NCBI GenBank assembly: GCA_946902985.2
Contig: OX336388.2
Coordinates: forward strand, 1,213,316,609-1,213,380,608
Source of the DNA: Meconema thalassinum
Taxonomy: Eukaryota; Arthropoda; Insecta; Orthoptera; Tettigoniidae
Reading direction: 5' to 3'
DNA: 64,000 nucleotides
Numbering within the stretch: the first letter of the stretch is position 1; every line of letters starts with the position of its first letter. Below the pieces are notes generated by a model. The model did no database searches. It was not told where the DNA came from and saw only the letters and a program-made list of their open reading frames with translations. Made by a program: the position numbers and the translations under genes. Of this stretch, positions 34,114-45,835 are shown one piece after another.

Positions 34114-34520
34114 TGCTATATCGTGGTCATGTATCCCCTTTTACTTGTGTGTGTGAGGAATTTGTCTGACAACCTGTGTCATTGAGTAATGTTAGTATCG
34201 GGGCCGATAACCTAGATGTTAGGCCCCTTTAAACAATAATTATCATCATCATCATCATCATCATCTAATGTTTGTATCTGTTACTGAGGCTGCGATTTGG
34301 AAGGTGGTGGCCGTGGCCTTTTTAGAATCAATCCAGGTAATTACGTAAAAGAGAACAAAGCCACTCATAAGACATCTGAGGAGGCAATCGATCCATCACT
34401 TGTCAGTTTTACCTCACGGGGTTGAGGCCTGGATTGAAATTCTTGACAGAGCTGAGAATCGAACCCAGGACCTCTAGATCTGTAGTCTCAATACGCAATC
34501 TGGAACCGTAGAAGGCGGCT
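34114..34520 (-). mobile_element. SINE S2, near full length, with a nested 72-bp insertion
   Basis: S2 blocks run from cgtggtcatgtatccccttt through gaggtggcg-type middle to gagaatcgaacccaggacct (B-box complement) and the head ending gaaggcggc. It is split at 34194-34265 by a short insert. Confidence 0.65.
34194..34265 (+). mobile_element. 72-bp retroelement 3' end with (ATC)n tail
   Basis: The insert reads gtatcggggccgataaccta, gatgttaggcccctttaaac and ends in (ATC)n. It is flanked by the duplication TAATGTT (34187-34193 and 34266-34272). A target-duplicated, tail-ending fragment points to target-primed reverse transcription of a 5'-truncated LINE or SINE. Confidence 0.65.
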
Positions 34521-34892
34521 CATTGTAGACAGAGATAGCTTTATGGAAATATTTCCAACCTACCTCACTCTTGTCTTGTCTATTTCTCCCCTCGGCATTC
34601 AGTGCCCGCTTATCGCTTCCCTATCTCAAGTGTATCACCAGGAATGCCAATTACTCTTTCACGGCCAGCTCGTCGTGCTTGTTGGCTAATTATTGTCATT
34701 TATAGCAGTAAAGAGGCCAATTTGTTCTAATTTATGGCCTCAGGGTGGCTCATTCTTGAACTAACGATGTGCCTGGCTGCCATAAAACACTCTGTGAGTG
34801 AAGATATCGTAACCGAACTTTCATGCGCAGCGTAAACTGTGATCTGTAATATTAAAGACATTATAACTGGGTATGTTCAATCACAAACCAAG
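34521..34892. other. Unassigned DNA
   Basis: I see no family match, frame or termini. Confidence 0.4.
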
Positions 34893-34899
34893 TGCATTT

Positions 34900-35040
34900 C
34901 CGTGGTTTCCCATATCTACTCCAGGCAAATACCGGAATGGTAACCAAATTAATGTCAATGTCACCCCCTGCCAAAATCTTAGCTGCAATTGCAAATACAC
35001 ACAGTAGTACAGTCATCGCAATGGCGCAGGTTATCATTCA
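34900..35040 (+). mobile_element. SINE S2, middle fragment
   Basis: The stretch ccgtggtttcccatatctac, ccaggcaaataccggaatgg and cagtcatcgcaatggcgcag is the middle of S2 in plus orientation. It lies next to an oppositely oriented copy. Confidence 0.55.
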
Positions 35041-35049
35041 TGTGATTAT

Positions 35050-35405
35050 GTTGTTGTTGATTCATTTAAGGGCTTTGAAACCTTATGGTCATGTACCCCC
35101 TCGTAATTGGTGTGTAGAATCTGCCTGAAACCTGTGTTATTGTGATGGTTGTATTAGTGTGTGTATTTGTAATAATTGAGGCTAGATATTGGGTAGAGGG
35201 CAGCCATGGTCTTTGTTAGGTACCATCCGAGCGTTCGCCTGGAATAAAAGTGAGAAACCACGGAAAAACACTTACAGGATGGCGAATCGAACCCACCTCT
35301 TCTCAGTTTTGCCTCAAGAGGCTGAGTGTACCCCGTTCCAGCCCTCAAACCAGACTTAAATTTCTTGGCAGAGTCGGTAATCGCACCCGGGCCTAGGCGT
35401 TGGTT
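35050..35405 (-). mobile_element. SINE S2, near full length
   Basis: The stretch catttaagggctttgaaacc, ggtcatgtaccccctcgtaa, ggaataaaagtgagaaacca and ggcgaatcgaacccacctct continues to ggcagagtcggtaatcgcac (B-box complement), toward a tRNA-like head. Confidence 0.7.
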
Positions 35406-35640
35406 ACTTACTTAGAAAGTACAGTTCCACATAAATTTAAGAATTCAGTAACTTATCAAAGATTGTACAAAACTGGTAGGCCTAACACAGGTGTGCAAAA
35501 AATGTTTTAGTGTTGATACCGTAACTGATAGTTATGTAGTTTTTAGTGCTGATTTCAGAAATGATATTGTGTTTTTTATATCACGTAAGGTTGGTCTACA
35601 AAATGATGTAACACTCTTAGCAAAAATCCTAAAAAGGCCA

Positions 35641-37148
35641 TTTTTAGCCTATTTTCAATTTTGAAAAAATAGGCTTATGAGATCACCTTTTGTCCGTGTG
35701 TGTGTGTGTGATTAGTGTGTATGTCCCACCCTAATAAAATCTAAACGGCTGGAGCGATTTCAATGAAACTCAGTAAGTTCATAGCACTATTCCGGGCGAC
35801 CTCGACCGTGCCCTTCAAATTTTGTTACGACTCACCAATCCAACATGGCGGCTGTGCGAAATATTTCACCAGCATTCAATATCTCCGAAACGATTACCGA
35901 TATTTCCCTGACATCATGTATGGTGATAAAGGGAACTACTATAAGTTCACTTATGTGATCTTTGAAAACCTGGTAACTACAAAACCAACATGGCGGCCAA
36001 GCGAAGTTGCGACTTTTAAATAGACGTTTCTCGCGATTTATCCAATCAAACGCAATGAAACTTGGTACAGTATATGTTTATATACATTGTAATGCACCGA
36101 CAACTAACTTCGTTCATTTGTTTACATACCCACAAGATGGCGGATGTGAGAAATATTTCACCGGCATTCTGTATCTCTGAAACTATTAGCGGTATCTCCC
36201 TGAAATTTTGTACGGACATAAAGGGCACTACTGGAAGTCCATTTATACGACTTTAAAAAACCGGTTATATACAAAACAAACATGGCGGGCAAGCGAATTA
36301 GAAAATTTTAAATAAACCTTTCTCGCGATTTAATGCTCCAAACGCACTGAAATCTGGTACAGGAAATATTTATACACATTGTAATGCACTGGTATCTAAT
36401 TTAGTTCAATTGTTTACATAACCTCAAGATGGCGGCTGTGCGAATTTTAAAATTAAGATTTTATTTCTTGTGATGTAGTCATGCGATCGAAGTGAAAGTT
36501 TGAATAATGAACCTACCCAATAATTATCCTATAATGGTACATGACTCTATGGCCTATACATTTAACAATCCAACATGGCGACCATCCGAAATATTTAGAC
36601 GGCTCTCAATATCTACGAATCTATTTTAGTAATCAAACTGATTTTTTATTGTTCATAGGGGCTATGAACTCAAGTTCACTTATAGGACTTTAAATAACCT
36701 GGTGATCACAAATCCAACATGGCGGCGACGCGAAGTATAAATAATCACATGGACGTTTATCGCAATTTAACCATCCGAGAGCAGTGAAACTTGGTACAGT
36801 AAATCCTTATACGAATGGTAATCCACTAGCATCTAATTTATTTCAATTGTTTCCATAACCTAAAGATGGCAGCTGTGCGAAATTTTAAAATCTCCTTGTA
36901 ACTTCTAGTGTCCTAATTATGCGATTGAAGTTTGAATACTACACGTACACAATAATCTGCATGTAACAATACATAACTCTAGGACCTACATATATAAAAT
37001 CCAACATGGCGACCATCCGAATTATTTAGTCGGTTCTCAATATCTACGAATCTATTACAGCAATCAAACTGAAATTGTGTATGTTGATAGTTGCAATAAG
37101 TGGGATATATGAAAATAGGCTGTATAGTTCTTCACGGAACTACTTGTT
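35641..37148 (+). mobile_element. Helentron-like element, family H2, copy a
   Basis: 5' TTTTTAGCCTATTTTCAATT; 3' GAAAATAGGCT (37111-37121), stem-loop TAGTTC-ttcacg-GAACTA (37125-37142), CTTGTT. A GT tract follows the 5' end. The interior carries the ATGGCGGC-type motif once per unit of about 146 bp. More diverged from copies b and c than those are from each other. Non-coding. Confidence 0.8.
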
Positions 37149-37630
37149 ATATCAGTATTATTAATGTTCAATGTTATTAAACCACATTAAACATAGGTTA
37201 ATCTTAAACATAGAGTAAGAAAAGCCGTTAAGGCTGTATTAGAACTCCATTACAAGTCTTTGTTGTAACGTTTTCTATTTCCTTCAAAACTTCTTTTTGT
37301 ACTTTTCCTGCTGTGGAGTTAGGAATTTCCTCTTTTTCACATCGAACAGTAGTCAGCCATCATGTTAACGTCCCCGAGTCCTTGATATCTTCGTTATAAT
37401 TTGTACGCATGTTAAAAGAAATTAAAAGCAAAAAATGCAATGTGTGATTTGTGGTTAAACAAAGAGTGATGGAATGTTTTTACTATTTCTTTCTGTATTC
37501 AGCACAGGAATACCATAAGAATCACTATAAAAATTTGAAACAATTTTGTCATTGCAGACCTGTGTAATTGGGGCTGTAATCCGGAGATCCAAGTGTCTAA
37601 TACTGTAGGTGTTGGTGGTCACCATGCGTG
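37149..37630. other. Unassigned DNA between two H2 Helentrons
   Basis: No repeat match or supportable frame. Confidence 0.4.
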
Positions 37631-37690
37631 TTTTTAGCCTATTTTCTATTTTGAAAAAATAGGCTTATGAGATCACCTTTTGTCCGTGTG

Positions 37691-37729
<39 letters not shown>

Positions 37730-39158
37730 TTCGTGTGTGTGTCCCCCCCTAATAAAATCGAAACGGCTGGAGCGATTTCAATGAAACTCGGGAAGTTCAT
37801 AGCACTATTCCCGGCGACCTCGACCGTGCCCTTCAAATTTTGTTACGTCTCTCCAATCCAACATGGCGGCTGTGCGAAATATTTCACTAGCATTCAATAT
37901 CTCCGAAACTATTACCGATATCGCCCTGAAATTGTGTACGGTGATAAAGGGCACTACAAGAAGTTCACCCATGAGACTTTCAAAAACCTGGTGACTACAA
38001 AACCAACATGGCGGCCAAACGAAGTTGAGATATTTAAATAGACTTTTCTCGCGATTTAACTATCTAAATGTAATGAAACTTGGTACAGCAAATGTTTATA
38101 CACATTGTAATGCACTGGAGTCTAATTTAGTTCAATTGTTTACATAACCTCAAAATGGCGGCTGTGCGAAATATTTCACTGACATTCTATATCTCCGAAA
38201 CTATTACAGATATCACCCTGCAATTTTGTACGGTGATAAAGGGTACTGATACAGGTATACCTATGTATAGTTCATAAACCTGTAAAGTACGAAACGAACA
38301 TGGCGACCAAGCGAATTTAAAATATTTTAATAGACTTTTCTCGTGATTTAACTCTCTGAGCGCAGTGAAATGTGGTACAGTAATTGATTTTGCAGATTGT
38401 AATGCACTGCCATCTAATTTAATTCAATTGCTTACATAACCTCAAGATGGCGGCTGTGCGAAATTTTAAAATTAAGTTTTAATTTCTTGTGTCGTAATCA
38501 TGCGATCGAAGTGAAAGTTTGAATAATGAACCTAGGCAATAATTGTCCTTGAATGGTACATAACTCTATGGCCTATACACATAACACTCCTAAATGGTGA
38601 GCTCCCGAAATATTTAGACGGTTCTCAATATCTATGAATCTTTTACAGCAACCAAACTGATTTTTTTAATGTTCATAGAGACTATGAACATATGTTCACC
38701 TATAGGACTTTCAGGAACCTGGTGAGCACAAATCCAACATGGCGGCGACGCGAAGTATAAATATTTAAATGGACGTTTGTCGCGAATTAACTATCCGAGT
38801 GCCGTGAAACGTTGCACGTTAAATGCTTATACAAATGTTGATCCACTGGCATCTAATTTATTTCAGTGGTTTGCATTATCACAAGATGGCTGCTGTGCGT
38901 AATTTTAAAATCTCGTTTTTACTTCTTGTTGACTAATCATGCGATTGAAGTTTGAATACCACACGTACACAATAATCTTAATGTAATAGTACAAACATAA
39001 AAATCCAACCTGTCGACCATCTGAAATATTTAGACGGTTCTCAATATCTACGAATCTGTTACAGCAATTAAACTGAAATTTTGTATGTTGATTGTGGCAG
39101 TTAACATAAGTAGGATATATGAAAATAGGCTGTATAGTTCTTCACGGAACTACTTGTT
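37631..39158 (+). mobile_element. Helentron-like element, family H2, copy b
   Basis: It has complete termini as in copy a, with a GT tract at 37686-37740. ATGGCGGC or close variants begin at 37863, 38008, 38155, 38300, 38447, 38594, 38739 and 38886, so intervals are 145-147 bp. The units alternate between two types (aacatggcggccaa and aagatggcggctgtgcg). It is nearly identical to copy c at 40764-42305. No protein is encoded. Confidence 0.85.
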
Positions 39159-39520
39159 TCTTCCGTTTTTATTTTCCAGCAAACGTCAGAATTGTGGCTT
39201 ATTTCCTGTTATGAGACAACTACTCTACTCTCTCGGTGCTAAAAATTGCAATTAATAACGCTACAACACCCATAACAATAACACAGTTCATCTTACAATT
39301 ACCGTACTCTCAAGTACACGGAGCTGATGCCCCAAATCGGGATAACAACCACAAAAATAAATATAAGTTCTTAGATAAAGACTGAAATGGAGTACACCCC
39401 AGTAGCTGTTTGATATGAGAAGAAACTCCCATGCCCTTTCTTTAATTATTCGAGTCAGACTCGTATTTCAAAACAAAAAAAGAAACAAGTTAAGGGCTGG
39501 CAGTCGAGCTAGATGTTAGC
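39159..39520. other. Unassigned DNA
   Basis: No match to other parts of the window beyond simple sequence. Confidence 0.4.
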
Positions 39521-40363
39521 TGCCCAGTAGCGGGCGACGTCGATGCCAAAACATTATCCGCATCCACCCCACATCCCCACGACTGTTTTCTGCATCCGCC
39601 CCGCATCCGCACGTTTGTTATCCGAATCTACTGGCATTACAATAATATTTTATTTAGGTACAATATTAAAGCAACACGAAGCCTCCGTGGCTTAGGCGGC
39701 AGCACGCCGGCCTCTCACCACTGGGTCCGTGATTCAAATCCCGGTCACTCCATGTGAGATCTGTGCTGGACAAAACGGAGGCAGACAGGTTTTTCTCCGG
39801 GTACTCCGGTTTTCCCTGTCAAAATTTCATTCCAGCAACACTCTCCACTATCATTTCATTTCATCTGTCATTCATTTAATCATTGCCCCAGAGGAGTGCG
39901 TCAGGCCTCGGCAGCCGGCACAGTTCATATCCTCGCCGCTAGATGGGGGCTTCATTCATTCCATTCCTGACCCGGTCGGAGACTGGAAGCAGGCTGTGGA
40001 TTTTCATTCATCATTAAAGCAACACATTTAGACATTTGCGGAGAAAGTCGTTCTCCGAAGCTACAGTATATATGTGCTAGGTTTAAAATGAATGTTTTAT
40101 AGCCAGAATTGCAGTCCTTTTCAGTTCGGAGCGTTAATTGTGCTTATTGATATTATTTGAATGAGATTAGCGTAAATATCATCTTACATTTTTCATGAAA
40201 TAAAACCTAACGGAAAAATATTATATGTCCTAGTAATGATATTCAACATGTTCGGATTTATTCTAAAAACTCTCCGCAAATTTTGACCAAATATTAATCG
40301 CAATTTATCCGCTATCCGCACAGCTATGCAAACTATATCCACAGGGCTCTAATTGAGAGTGGC
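39521..40363. mobile_element. hAT-b family copy, degraded, split by a SINE
   Basis: It is rich in atccgcatccgccccgcatc at the left end and tccgctatccgcacagctat at the right, ending cagggctcta, which is the inverse of the family start TAGAGCCCTGCG. The interior (gccagaattgcagtcctttt, gaatgagattagcgtaaa) matches the better copy at 40632-43570. The left terminus is decayed. SINE S4 is inserted at 39678-40012. Confidence 0.65.
39678..40012 (+). mobile_element. tRNA-derived SINE, family S4, 335 bp
   Basis: The head gcctccgtggcttaggcggc and B box GATTCAAATCCC are followed by ggacaaaacggaggcagaca and gcgtcaggcctcggcagccg, ending in ggctgtggattttcattcat. Perfect 13-bp duplications ATTAAAGCAACAC flank it (39665-39677 and 40013-40025). 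It is a clean target-primed insertion into hAT-b. Confidence 0.85.
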
Positions 40364-40379
40364 CGCAATTAGGTCATCC

Positions 40380-40470
40380 ATAGTACAAGTTGAAGGGCAC
40401 AAGAAGCACTGACAACGATGCTGTGTTGTCTCTTGCTCTCCACAATCACAGAGATATGTGTTCTATGAAA
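40380..40470 (-). pseudogene. LINE C-terminal fragment, downstream half
   Basis: The complement reads TYLCDCGEQETTQHRCQCFL, matching the Cys/His tail CDCGexqTxxHllxCPLC found at the end of many non-LTR retrotransposon pol genes. Its upstream half lies at 45836-46135 (VGRTRVNLQKWGF). Element hAT-a sits between. Confidence 0.6.
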
Positions 40471-40631
40471 CAGAAGTGGATCTAGGGGAGGGCGAGGAGG
40501 GCGACCGCCCAGGGCCTCGTGGTCCGGAGGCCCCGTGCCATAGATTGTTTAAATCTAATTAATTAAATAATTATACTTTTCAAACTACCGTAATTTATAA
40601 TTCATATTCCTTTTTTCAGTGCAGCTATGAC

Positions 40632-40823
40632 TAGAGCCCTGCGTGGATAAACAAAACGTTATCCGCATCCGCCCCGCATGCGCACAACTGTTATCCGCAT
40701 CCGCCCCGCATCCGCCCCGCATCCGCATGACTGTTATCCAAATCCGCTAATATTTCAATATTATTTTTAGCCTATTTTCAATTTTGAAAAAATAGGCTTA
40801 TGAGATCACCTTTTGTCCGTGTG

Positions 40824-40868
<45 letters not shown>

Positions 40869-43570
40869 GTGTGTGATTCGTGTGTGTGTGTCCCCCTAAT
40901 AAAATCGAAACGGCTGGAGCGATTTCAATGAAACTCGGGAAGTTCATAGCACTATTCCCGGCGACCTCGACCGTGCCCTTCAAATTTTGTTACGTCTCTC
41001 CAATCCAACATGGCGGCTGTGCGAAATATTTCACTAGCATTCAATATCTCCGAAACTATTACCGATATCGCCCTGAAATTGTGTACGGTGATAAAGGGCA
41101 CTACAAGAAGTTCACCCATGAGACTTTCAAAAACCTGGTGACTACAAAACCAACGCGGCGGCCAAACGAAGTTAAGATATTTAAATAGACTTTTCTCGCG
41201 ATTTAACTATCTAAATGTAATGAAACTTGGTACAGCAAATGTTTATACACATTGTAATGCACTGGAGTCTAATTTAGTTCAATTGTTTACATAACCTCAA
41301 AATGGCGGCTGTGCGAAATATTTCACTGACATTCTATATCTCCGAAACTATTACAGATATCACCCTGCAATTTTGTACGGTGATAAAGGGTACTGATACA
41401 GGTATACCTGTGTATAGTTCATAAACCTGTAAAGTACGAAACGAACATGGCGACCAAGCGAATTTAAAATATTTTAATAGACTTTTCTCGTGATTTAACT
41501 CTCTGAGCGCAGTGAAATGTGGTACAGTAATTGATTTTGCAGATTGTAATGCACTGCCATCTAATTTAATTCAATTGCTTACATAACCTCAAGATGGCGG
41601 CTGTGCGAAATTTTAAAATTAAGTTTTAATTTCTTGTGTCGTAATCATGCGATCGAAGTGAAAGTTTGAATAATGAACCTAGGCAATAATTGTCCTTGAA
41701 TGGTACATAACTCTATGGCCTATACACATAACACTCCTAAATGGTGAGCTCCCGAAATATTTAGACGGTTCTCAATATCTATGAATCTTTTACAGCAACC
41801 AAACTGAATTTTTTAATGTTCATAGAGACTATGAACATATGTTCACCTATAGGACTTTCAGGAACCTGGTGAGCACAAATCCAACATGGCGGCGACGCGA
41901 AGTATAAATATTTAAATGGACGTTTGTCGCGAATTAACTATCCGAGTGCCGTGAAACGTTGCACGTTAAATGCTTATACAAATGTTGATCCACTGGCATC
42001 TAATTTATTTCAGTGGTTTGCATTATCACAAGATGGCTGCTGTGCGTAATTTTAAAATCTCGTTTTTACTTCTTGTTGACTAATCATGCGATTGAAGTTT
42101 GAATACCACACGTACACAATAATCTTAATGTAATAGTACAAACATAAAAATCCAACCTGTCGACCATCTGAAATATTTAGACGGTTCTCAATATCTACGA
42201 ATCTGTTACAGCAATTAAACTGAAATTTTGTATGTTGATTGTGGCAGTTAACATAAGTAGGATATATGAAAATAGGCTGTATAGTTCTTCACGGAACTAC
42301 TTGTTAATTTATTAGATAAAGCATAAGATGTTAAACCAACACATTTAGACATTTGAGGAGAGATTCGTTCCCCTATGCTATGTTTTAAATGAATGTTATA
42401 CAGCCAGAATTGCAACCCTTTCCTGTTCGGAGTGTTAATTATGCTTAATGACTTAAGTTGAATGAGATTAGCTTAAACCATCATCTTACATTTGTTATGG
42501 AAGAAATATAACGGAAAATTATGATATGTCATAAATATCCGGGTCCTAGTAATGATATTCAACAATTTCGGATGCTAGAACTACCTTTTATTTACACATA
42601 CAGTAATATAAAAATATACATATCGCACTAAAACTTTTTGTTTTGTAGGCTATATACGATTTGGTGCAGTATATTTTCCAGGAATGCACGTGTACCGCAG
42701 TAAGTTTGTTGTGCCTGAGTATGAATACACGTTTTTACAGGTAAAACATCCTACTATATCGTTCACCTTTTCGTTTCCATTGAAAATGTAACAAATGTCT
42801 GCCATATCGTTGACTTGAGCTTTGATTCACGCACTAAAGAATATTCGCCTTAATTCATTTTAGTAGATATTTGATCCATGTTGGTGAAATGATGTTCAAA
42901 CTCCCGGTCGGGGTAACATTCACTAAGTGACTTCTCTTTACGCTTGGAGAAAGGGACTGACATTTGGATGGAAATTCCAAGTCAGTCATCATCCTTCTGC
43001 CTCTTGATCCATCCATGTTCGCATAGATGATGTCATAATTTTCTCCGTTGCAATATCACAGCCCACGTGTTTCAGTGCCAAGATGCAGATCTTCCAGGAT
43101 AGCTTAGACTGCGAAGTATAGCTGACTTGAGGAATGTTGGTGATGTCACCACGATGAACTAAAAAGCTCATTGACAGCTTGATATCTCGTACGTGTAGTA
43201 ATAATGGCAGTGAGAATTGATGAGATGTCAAGACCATCTACTACAAACATACGGTACTTAAAAAAATGTACTTGAAAGCATGTGGGTAAAATAATCTTCT
43301 CGTGTATAAGTCCAAAACGTGCCAGGATATTTCGTACGCATTATAGGAGTATTCCTCTTTTAAGCATGAAGCTGTAGATTGGCATATCAAATATGTGATA
43401 TTATCGTAAGTTCCACATTGTATTCAAAAAACTATCCGCAAATTTACTCCAAACATTATCCGCAGCGTATCCGCTATCCGCACAGCCATGCAAATTACAT
43501 CCGCGTGGCGAAATATTTTGCGGATATCCGCGGGTTTATCCGTGGATATCCGCATCCGCGCAGGGCTTTA
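40632..43570. mobile_element. hAT-b element, non-autonomous, with nested Helentron
   Basis: The ends are TAGAGCCCTGCGTGGATA and, in complement, TAAAGCCCTGCGCGGATG. Perfect 8-bp duplications GCTATGAC flank it (40624-40631 and 43571-43578). Near both ends the sequence is dominated by atccgc/gcggat repeats. Subtracting the Helentron, the element is about 1.4 kb. A 124-codon frame at 43379-43753 crosses its right end and is not a hAT-b product. Confidence 0.85.
40764..42305 (+). mobile_element. Helentron-like element, family H2, copy c
   Basis: It has the same termini and hairpin as copy b, with a longer GT tract (40818-40890). The interior differs from copy b by only a handful of substitutions over 1.5 kb (for example aacgcggcggcc at about 41153 in place of aacatggcggcc). 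It is inserted at a T-rich target inside hAT-b. It is the youngest pair of elements in the window. Confidence 0.85.
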
Positions 43571-43655
43571 GCTATGACCTCCCGTGACCGTTCAGCAAGT
43601 TTAGATTTCATTGAAATAATAGAAGACTTCAGCCGGGAAAAAGGTCGCAAAGTAA
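43571..43655 (+). pseudogene. hAT transposase C-terminal remnant
   Basis: The plus strand reads SRDRSASLDFIEIIEDFSRE then KGRKV. This matches the end of the hAT dimerisation domain (L.SIE....lDF.diI.DFa..KaRkv). It is the last exon of hAT-a, cut on its left by hAT-b and on its right by the Helitron. Confidence 0.55.
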
Positions 43656-45612
43656 TCTATATATATATAAAAGAATATCGTGTTAGTTACACTACTTATA
43701 ACTCAAGAATGGCTGAACCGATTTGGCTGAAAATTGGTGTGGAAGTAGCTTAGAACTAGGAGACGGACATAGGATACTTTTTTTTTTATCCCGTGGCGTG
43801 ACATAAAACGTCAAAGAGAATACAAGTCACTATAAAACGTAACGCAAATGAAAGCTAAGGCAAGTCGTTTCCAGGCAACAGAAGCTCTTGACGAGACACG
43901 GCCGACTGGATGCGAGTAGGACTCTCCACTACAGGTATAGAAAATGAGGCTCTTAATATGAAATTCCGTTAGTTACTCAACGTAATTTGTACAGGGGTAG
44001 TAAATCCAATTTACAATAGATGGCGCGAGTAGCTTCAACAAAATGGCGTGCGTTTGTTTCAAGAAAGTCCCACATGCGTTCATATACCATTCATCCCATT
44101 GCGATGAAACTTGGGTGAGATGTTCTGTACACTTCAGGTAAGGTTTCTGGCTGAGTAAATCCACTTAACAATTGGTAGCGCACGAGTAGATTCAACAAAT
44201 GAGCGACGACGGGCGAAGCGTTTCAACAAAGTCCTGTATGCGTACACATACCATTCGTCCGATAGCGATGAAACTTGGGTGAGAGGTTGTGTATACTACA
44301 GGTAAGGTTTCTGGCTTAGTAAATTCATGTTATAATAGGTAGTGCACGAGTAGATTCAACAAATGAGCGACGACGCGCGAAGCGTTTCAACGAAGTCCCG
44401 TATGCGTTCACATACCATTCGTCTGATAGCGATGAAACTTGGGTGAGATGTTGTGCACACTTCAGGCAAGGTTTCTGGCTTAGTAAATCCATGTTATAAT
44501 AGGTGGCGCACGAGTAGATTCAACAAATGAGCGACGACGCGTGAAGCGTTTCAACAAAGTCCCGTATGCGTTCATATACTATTCGTCTGATAGCGATGAA
44601 ACTTGGGTGACATGGTGTGTACACTTCAGGGAAGGTTTCTGGCTTACTAAATCCATTTTACAATAGGTATCGCACAAGTAGATTAAACAAATGAGCGACG
44701 ACGCGCGAAGTGTTTCAACATAGTTCCGTATGCGTTCATATACCATTCGTCCGATAGCGACTAAATTTAGGTGAATTGTTGTGTACACTTCATGGAAGGT
44801 TTCTGGCTTAGTAAATCCACTTTTCAATAGGTATCGCACGAGTAGATTCAACAAATGAGCGACGGCACGCGAATCGTTTATACAAAGTCCCGTATGCGTT
44901 CATATACCATTCATCCGATTGCTATGAAACTTTGGTGAATTGTTTTGCACCCTCCAGGAAAGGTTTCTGACTTAGTAAATCCTTTTTACAATAGCTAGCG
45001 CACGAGTAGATTCAACAAATGAGTAACGGCGCACGTATCGTTTAAAAAAAGCTCCGTATGCGTTCATATACCATTCATGCGATTGCAATGAAATTTGGTG
45101 AAATGTTGTTTTCACTCCCGCGAAGATTTCTGATTTTGTAAATCCATTTAACAATATGGTAGCGCACGAGTAGATTCAACTAATGAGCGACAGCGCGTGA
45201 ATCGTTTCAACCAAGTCCCGTATGCGATCATACACCATTCATCCGATTGTGATAAAACTTTGGTGAGTTATTGTGGAAGTTACACGCCAGGGAAGGTTTT
45301 CGAATTAGTAAATCCATTTTACAATAGGTAGCGTACGAGTATATTCAACAAATGGGTGACGGCGCTCGAATCGTTTCAACAAAGTCCCGTATGCGTTCAT
45401 ATGCCATTCATTTCATTGCGATGAAACTTTGGTGAGTTGTTGAGCACGCTCCCATGATGTTTTTGAGATAGTAAATCAATTTTACAATAGTTTAGGGGTG
45501 GTTAACGGAAAAAGAAAAAAAATATTGGGAATCCGAAAGCACTTCAACAAACAAAATTACAACGCCAACACTATCTTTGATTGGCATTGCAACGCATGCC
45601 GGATACAGCTAG
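43656..45612 (+). mobile_element. Canonical non-autonomous Helitron, 1957 bp
   Basis: It starts TCTATATATATATAAAAGAA between A (43655) and T, and ends gcatgccggatacagCTAG followed by T (45613). A 5' TC, a 3' CTAG and insertion between A and T are the Helitron signature; GCATGCCGG could contribute a weak 3' hairpin. Just inside the 5' end is gaatggctgaaccgatttgg ctgaaaattgg, a motif common in insect Helitrons. No Rep/helicase is present. Most of the interior is the tandem array at 43955-45490. Confidence 0.8.
43955..45490. repeat. Tandem array, about nine units of 164 bp, inside the Helitron
   Basis: The phrase attcaacaaatgagcgac or a variant recurs at about 44034, 44191, 44353, 44518, 44683, 44847, 45011, 45173 and 45342. 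Intervals are 157-169 bp, mostly 162-165. Each unit also has gatgaaacttgggtgag, ggtttctggcttagtaaatc and cccgtatgcgttcatatacc. The outer units are most diverged. Frames on the minus strand here are repeat artefacts. Confidence 0.9.
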
Positions 45613-45835
45613 TATTTTAATATTTCATAGTTTAGTTCATCTTCTTCAAGGGGACTTAAAGGTTTATTTCATAGTATTAAAAATGTACTGTATTGTATTC
45701 AAAATATTGTAACTATTCTTTATTTTATTATTATTAGCAAACTATTTCCATTTGATTTGTTGTTTTTTTCCTATTGTTGTGGGCCCTACCTTATCATATC
45801 GCCCAGGGCCCCGCAGGGCCTGGATCCGCCACTCG

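Larger units (their letters stand above)
40471..45835 (+). mobile_element. hAT-a element, internally deleted, host of further insertions
   Basis: Inverted ends: left AGTGGATCTAGGGGAGGGCG then CGACCGCCCAGGGCC; right in complement AGTGGCGGATCCAGGCCCTG then GGGCCCTGGGCGA. CAGTGGCGGATCCAGG is a common hAT terminus. The flanks give a weak 8-bp duplication. A splice-acceptor-like ttccttttttcag (about 40606-40620) precedes a short exon that encodes a hAT C-terminus, resumed at 43571. It interrupts a LINE and contains hAT-b and a Helitron. Confidence 0.6.

Noticed and set aside
37733..38041. 102-codon frame repeated at 40880-41188 and partly at 35763-36023
   Set aside because: The repetition is due to near-identical Helentron copies. 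The frame crosses tandem units, ends differ between copies, and no domain is visible.
43955..45490. Regular repeats that might suggest a CRISPR array
   Set aside because: Units are 164 bp, repeat over their full length without unique spacers, and lie in a eukaryotic Helitron. It is a tandem repeat.
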